Assembly: GCF_047470865.1 (NCBI RefSeq)
Contig: NZ_JAZDRH010000031.1
Coordinates: forward strand, 1-37,059
Direction: 5' to 3'
Length of the DNA: 37,059 nucleotides
Source of the DNA: JAZDRH01 sp047470865
GTDB taxonomy: Bacteria > Pseudomonadota > Gammaproteobacteria > Pseudomonadales > Pseudomonadaceae
In this document: piece after piece, positions 33,703 to 37,059 of the stretch
How positions within the stretch are numbered: the stretch's first letter is position 1
Layout of the letters: the number at the start of each line of letters is the position of its first letter
Notes under the pieces: model-generated
What the model was told of the DNA's origin: nothing
The model's database searches: none
What the model saw: the letters and a program-made list of their open reading frames with translations, nothing else
Position numbers and translations under genes: made by a program

Positions 33703-34899
33703 ATGAAACGGCAAGACATCAAACGGCGCCCTCTAGCTGATACGGTTATAGAAAAATTAGAAACTGAGTTAAAAGAATACCGAGAGTTAGACGGAAATGG
33801 GCTCTATTTACGCGTGCAAACTAATGGCAACAAATCTTGGCAACTACGTTATAAGAAACCAAATGGCACTTGGTCGTGGCTAGGGCTGGGTGCTTATCCA
33901 AAAGTTACAGCAGCGCTTGCTAGAACAAAAGCCAACTCTCTGCAACAAGAAATAGCAGCGGGTAACGACCCCCTACTTATTAAACAGCCCCAAGAAGTTA
34001 GCAAGCAACTTAATACTAAAAATACGTTTGAACAGTTAGCCAACGAGTGGCTTATGGGTAAGCGTATTGGTTGGAGTCCTATAACATTCAATAAAGCACT
34101 AGGAGCATTGAAGTTACATGTATTTCCAAAACTTGGTTCTAGGTATTATGGGGATATTCGCCCTATTGAATGGATAAACTTGCTACGCAGTCTTGAGGAT
34201 AGAGGTATTGTTGATCAAGCTGGCCGTATACGACGGCACTGTCGGGATATTTATGATTTGGCTAAAGTCACAGGGAGAGCTGATAGTAATCCAATTGAGG
34301 GCTTACATAAATTTTTGCAGAACAGAAAAAGCACCAACTTCCCTCATGTTTCTTCTAAGGAGCTACCTGCTTTAATTCTGGCCATACGTACATATAAAGG
34401 AGATCCAGACATCAGCATTGGTTTGCAGTTAATATCAATGCTAGTCTGCCGCCCTTCAGAGCTGCGTTGTGCTCCTTGGACCGAGTTTGATATTGAAAAT
34501 GCAGTATGGACTATACCGGCCGAACGCATGAAACGTGGCAGGGAACATATTATCCCTCTTCCTCATCAAGCCATTAAGTTAATCAAGCAGCTTAAACAGT
34601 ATACAGGCATGTATTCCTTACTCTTTCCACATCGAAGCCGATCAACTGAGCCTCGATCTGAAGGTGCTTTTCGTATGGCATTAAATCGTTTGGGATTCAA
34701 AGGTAAGCAAACCAGTCATGGATTTAGACACATAGCAAGTACTGTGCTTAATGAAAATGGCTTTGAAGAGAATCACATTGAAGCACAGCTAAGCCACGTT
34801 AAAGAAGGCGTTGCAGGCGTGTATAACAAAGCACAATACTTAGAACAACGTAGAGTTATGATGCAATGGTATGCTGATTATCTAGATAGTTTAGTGTGA
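33703..34899 (+). CDS. Tyrosine recombinase / island integrase (P4-type)
   Basis: A 398-aa site-specific recombinase. The N-terminal DUF4102-type arm-binding domain (GLYLRVQTNGNKSWQLRYKKPNGTWSWLGLGAYP) is followed by a core-binding domain and the catalytic domain. Visible catalytic residues are R250 (CRPSELR), H339 and R342 (HGFRH), H365 (LSHV) and Y374 (VYNKA). The gene starts 163 bases after tRNA-Val in the same direction, the standard arrangement for islands integrated at a tRNA 3' end. An AGAGGATACAG stretch precedes the ATG. It looks full-length and functional. Confidence 0.95.
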   Translation: MKRQDIKRRPLADTVIEKLETELKEYRELDGNGLYLRVQTNGNKSWQLRYKKPNGTWSWLGLGAYPKVTAALARTKANSLQQEIAAGNDPLLIKQPQEVSKQLNTKNTFEQLANEWLMGKRIGWSPITFNKALGALKLHVFPKLGSRYYGDIRPIEWINLLRSLEDRGIVDQAGRIRRHCRDIYDLAKVTGRADSNPIEGLHKFLQNRKSTNFPHVSSKELPALILAIRTYKGDPDISIGLQLISMLVCRPSELRCAPWTEFDIENAVWTIPAERMKRGREHIIPLPHQAIKLIKQLKQYTGMYSLLFPHRSRSTEPRSEGAFRMALNRLGFKGKQTSHGFRHIASTVLNENGFEENHIEAQLSHVKEGVAGVYNKAQYLEQRRVMMQWYADYLDSLV

Positions 34900-34916
34900 A
34901 AATGAATTTGTGTGGT

Positions 34917-35004
34917 GTTACAGGTGTTACACGTGCTGCGGGCTTGAAAATAAGGAGCTGTAGCTTGTTACACAAGGTTTAAGTCGTGTGTTACAAGCGT
35001 TACA
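34917..35004 (+). repeat. Cluster of five GTTACA hexamers
   Basis: GTTACA occurs at 34917, 34926, 34967, 34990 and 34999. Two pairs have an identical 9-base spacing. The region from 34952 to about 35010 also forms a long imperfect inverted repeat beginning AAGGAGCTGTA and ending TACAGCTCCTT. No protein is encoded here. Arm sites for the integrase or a regulator-binding array are possible. Confidence 0.5.
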
Positions 35005-35102
35005 GCTCCTTTCATTAATAAGAAGAATGTTAGCGCTTTATTTTCACAGAGAGAATGGTAGGTATTTATCAATAAAATGTTCCATGCGAGTGAAAAATTA
35101 CA
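34978..35102. repeat. 125-bp direct repeat, copy A
   Basis: Matches 36076-36200 with 7 mismatches by eye and no gaps (offset exactly 1098). The copy starts TTTAAGTCGTGTGTTACA and ends AAAAATTACA, 2 bases from the stop codon of the minus-strand immunity-type gene. When read in the frame open across both copies the differences all change amino acids, so it is unlikely to be coding. Confidence 0.85.
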
Positions 35103-35104
35103 CC

Positions 35105-35323
35105 TTACCTTTTCAATTGCTCTGGCTCTAATTCAGGATACTCCTTAAATATTGGATTCATTATATTCAACAGCATACCTCCCATTAGATGGCCAACTAC
35201 TCTACGATAATTAACAAAATAACTCTCAGAGCAATTACTTTCCACTAATGCAACCGATGTATTTAGTTTATCGCCGCACTCTAACATAAGATTAATAATT
35301 TCAATTGCAGTCTCTTTATTCAT
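35105..35323 (-). CDS. Small protein, probable Rhs immunity protein
   Basis: A 72-aa, mostly helical, acidic protein (MNKETAIEIINLMLECGDKL...ESYFVNYRRVVGHLMGGMLLNIMNPIFKEYPELEP) directly downstream (18 bases) of the Rhs tip in the same direction. The position is that of the cognate immunity gene in Rhs/CDI loci. The motif of a conserved 'YRR.VGH.MG.ML..IMNPI' resembles small proteins that I recall from beside polymorphic toxins, but no family name can be given without a search. Confidence 0.6.
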   Translation of the reverse strand: MNKETAIEIINLMLECGDKLNTSVALVESNCSESYFVNYRRVVGHLMGGMLLNIMNPIFKEYPELEPEQLKR

Positions 35324-35341
35324 AGCACTAAAACCTTTAAG

Positions 35342-35692
35342 TTATTCAAAGTCGCCTATACAGTCGTTTACACACTTCCAAAAGGAAAAACCATTATCTC
35401 TTGTTGGCAGAGCAACATCAGAACAATATTCTATACACCATTCTTTTCTTGCTGTTAATGCTTCAGAAATAACTATACTACCACTGCATCCGCCAGCTGT
35501 AGTGTTTGAGCCACAGTTAGCATCATTACTTACACTCGGAGTAATATCAGCCGTGGCAGGACACAATTTATCTCCTACCCAATAACCTATAAGCCCTCCA
35601 CCAGTAGCACCAGCAGCACCAGCTGCAGAGGATGTTGTTATCGCTCCCCCTACTGTCCCTACACCAGGTGCTACCAAAGTACCTCCAGCCCC
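35342..35692 (-). pseudogene. Variable C-terminal tip of an Rhs protein, out of frame with its core
   Basis: This frame continues the Rhs core after the DPIGLG motif once a one-base slip in the G run is allowed (GAGGTLVAPGVGTVGGAI...). Residues 1-50 are a glycine/alanine-rich stretch with GATGGGLIGYWVG, which could be membrane-interacting or a linker. The rest is small and Cys-rich (CPATA, CGSN, CSGS, C-x3-C in WCIEYC, C-x3-C in CVNDC). No known nuclease or other toxin motif is seen. Nothing upstream in this frame provides a good start, so alone it is not expected to be translated unless by frameshifting. Confidence 0.65.
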
Positions 35693-36075
35693 AAGCCGAT
35701 CGGATCACTTTGGCTATAACGTCCTACTCTTGTGTTGTAGTCCCTGTAGTAGTTGTAATGTGTGCCCGTCTCTGCATCAAAGTACTGTCCAGGGTAGCGC
35801 AGGTTCATGGTGATCTGGTTGGTGCGGTTGGGCGTGGTTTCCCCAAAGGCTTGCATTTGGGCTTGCCATGTGGTGTTACCTTCGCTGTTGGCGGCTATCT
35901 GTGGTGTGCCTAGGTGGTCGTTGTAAAGATAATGGTAGTTGGCGTTATTGAGTGTGCCTGTTGTGGTAGCGCTGTGGTTAAGGTTGGCTTGCCAGAGGGG
36001 TTGTGTTCCCCACTCGCTGTCAGGTTTCCAGCCATAGGCTATTTGTAGTTGGCCTTGTTCGTTTAGTTCGCCGAT
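35671..36075 (-). pseudogene. Rhs core C-terminal fragment, truncated at the 5' end
   Basis: Reading the minus strand from 36075 gives the end of an Rhs/YD-repeat core: IGELNEQGQLQIAYGW, then YHYLYNDHLGTPQ, then RYPGQYFDAETGTHYNYYRDYNTRVGRYSQSDPIGLG. These are the hallmark motifs just before the toxin tip. The rest of the core (normally more than 1000 residues) is missing: the gene begins abruptly at the 125-bp repeat. After DPIGLG the frame runs to a stop (LEVLW) because one G is missing in the run at 35689-35692. It is an orphan Rhs-CT fragment, not a full gene. Confidence 0.85.
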
Positions 36076-36200
36076 TTTAAGTCGTGTGTTACAAGCGTTA
36101 CAGCTTCTTTCATTAATAAGAAGAATGCTAGCGCTTTATTTTCACAGAGGCAATGGCAGATATTTATCAATGAAATGTTCCATGCGAGTGAAAAATTACA
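36076..36200. repeat. 125-bp direct repeat, copy B
   Basis: Second copy of the repeat at 34978-35102, bordering the truncated Rhs core on one side and the region before the ATPase gene on the other. It includes two of the GTTACA hexamers. Confidence 0.85.
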
Positions 36201-36285
36201 GACTTGTTGGTGTTGTATTTATGGTGCTGGCTCAGGTATCTTGATGTCTAAATATATTAATTTATACGTTGAGGCAGACTGTCAG

Positions 36286-37047
36286 ATGAGCAATGATATA
36301 GAAACACCATTTCTATACTCAGTAACATTATTACGAGATAAAATTAAAAACTTTGATAGTTTTCCTTTTACTCTTCCAATTATCAATAATTTCAATAGCA
36401 TCACCTTACATCCAAAAATTACATTTCTTGTAGGTGAAAATGGCTCAGGTAAATCTACTTTACTAGAAGCGATTGCTATCGCTTGTGGTTTTAATGCAGA
36501 AGGAGGGACGAAAAACTTTACATTTTCAACTAAAAAATCCCATACTGATTTATGGAAAAATATCCGCTTATCTCGTTCTTTCCGGCAACAAAAAGATGGT
36601 TTTTTTTTAAGAGCAGAAAGTTTTTATAATCTAGCCACTGAGATAGTTAAATTAGATGAGGAACCTGCACTAGCCCCACCTATTATTGCATCTTATGGGA
36701 ATGTTTCATTACATGAACAATCTCATGGTGAGGCATTTTTAGCTGTTATGTTACATCGTTTTCAAGGGCAAGGGTTATATATATTAGACGAGCCTGAATC
36801 TGCATTATCTCCAACTCGGCAAATGGCAATGATTAAACGCATACATGAACTAATAAATCAAGGTTCACAGTTTATAATTGCAACTCATTCTCCAATACTA
36901 ATGGCATATCCAAATGCAAAAATATTATCTTTAGACGAGCAAAAAATAACTACAATTCAATATAATAAAACCGATCATTTTACTATAACCAAATATTTCT
37001 TAAACAACCACGAAAAAATGATTAACTATCTATTAGAGGAAAATTGA
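36286..37047 (+). CDS. AAA/ABC-type ATPase (COG3910-like), island cargo
   Basis: About 253 aa from the ATG at 36286, where the family N-terminus (FLYSVTLLRDKIKNFDSFPFTLPII) begins soon after; GAGG lies 11 bases ahead. A longer frame back to 36175 runs into the 125-bp repeat and is less likely, and an ATG at 36244 is also possible. Walker A is GENGSGKST (residues about 50-58). The SYGNVSLHEQSHGEAFLAV stretch is the ABC-like signature, Walker B is GLYILDEPESALSP, and IIATHSPILMAYP is the switch motif. The sequence matches a widespread stand-alone predicted ATPase family whose role is unknown; it is often in mobile regions. It is intact up to its stop near the window edge; a partner gene could follow. 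Confidence 0.82.
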   Translation: MSNDIETPFLYSVTLLRDKIKNFDSFPFTLPIINNFNSITLHPKITFLVGENGSGKSTLLEAIAIACGFNAEGGTKNFTFSTKKSHTDLWKNIRLSRSFRQQKDGFFLRAESFYNLATEIVKLDEEPALAPPIIASYGNVSLHEQSHGEAFLAVMLHRFQGQGLYILDEPESALSPTRQMAMIKRIHELINQGSQFIIATHSPILMAYPNAKILSLDEQKITTIQYNKTDHFTITKYFLNNHEKMINYLLEEN

Positions 37048-37059
37048 AAATTAATACAG

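Noticed and set aside
34287..34300. AATCCAATTG inside the integrase gene, matching part of the tRNA-Val T arm
   Set aside because: Only ten bases match and it is inside an intact coding sequence, so it is not an attachment site.
34978..36200. Idea that the 125-bp repeats are the ends of an insertion sequence
   Set aside because: They are direct rather than inverted, and the interval encodes no transposase; the Rhs cassette explanation fits better.
36076..36200. Continuation of the Rhs core frame through repeat copy B (open frame on the minus strand)
   Set aside because: The frame is open but the residues are not Rhs-like, and all seven differences between the repeat copies would change amino acids, so this stretch is not conserved coding sequence.

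Overview
The window looks like a chromosome segment of a low-GC member of the Pseudomonadaceae, or a close gammaproteobacterial relative. The reasons are family-level: a tRNA Arg-His-Leu cluster divergent from folD, topA close to fadBA and a DUF1653 gene, a five-gene bra/liv transporter in the Pseudomonas order, and a tusDCBE block. I cannot name the genus from sequence alone; the AT-rich composition would fit small host-adapted or environmental genera near Pseudomonas better than Pseudomonas itself.

Layout. 1-3400: an AT-rich classical autotransporter. 3568-4075: five tRNA genes on the minus strand (Arg, His, Leu, His, Leu), containing a 229-bp tandem duplication of the Leu-His pair, with a strong GC-discriminator promoter and an intrinsic terminator. 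4318-9926: housekeeping genes (folD, yggL, dacB/PBP4, a DASS carboxylate transporter, an RluA-type pseudouridine synthase, a small unknown protein). 10017-18837: topA, a DUF1653 protein, the fadBA beta-oxidation operon, a UspA protein and a FadL-family outer-membrane channel, so fatty-acid uptake and oxidation genes sit together. 18906-24049: bolA coupled to an MFS carrier; a GntP permease facing a two-gene hydroxypyruvate/tetronate-type isomerase plus 2-hydroxy-3-oxopropionate-type reductase operon; and a DUF2288 gene. 24337-29175: the complete branched-chain amino-acid ABC transporter braCDEFG, with an intrinsic terminator after the binding-protein gene. 29300-33449: a secreted ankyrin-repeat protein, the tusDCBE sulfur-relay operon for tRNA 2-thiolation, and a small Cys-rich unknown.

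33463-37059 is the accessory part. A tRNA-Val(GAC) gene is followed at once by a tyrosine recombinase (398 aa), the standard left end of an integrated island that continues past the window. Behind the integrase come GTTACA repeats and then a short minus-strand Rhs remnant. It has a C-terminal core fragment, a single-base frameshift in a G run, a glycine-rich/Cys-containing variable tip, and a 72-aa probable immunity protein. This cassette is flanked by a 125-bp direct repeat (34978-35102 and 36076-36200, 118/125 identical by eye). Removing one repeat unit would join the integrase region cleanly to the next cargo gene, a COG3910-type AAA/ABC ATPase. This repeat-bounded toxin-immunity cassette is the most unusual structure in the window.

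All calls come from reading the sequence and recalled family motifs; no database search was run. Starts were moved inward from the longest reading frame wherever a Shine-Dalgarno site, signal peptide or family N-terminus favoured an internal ATG.
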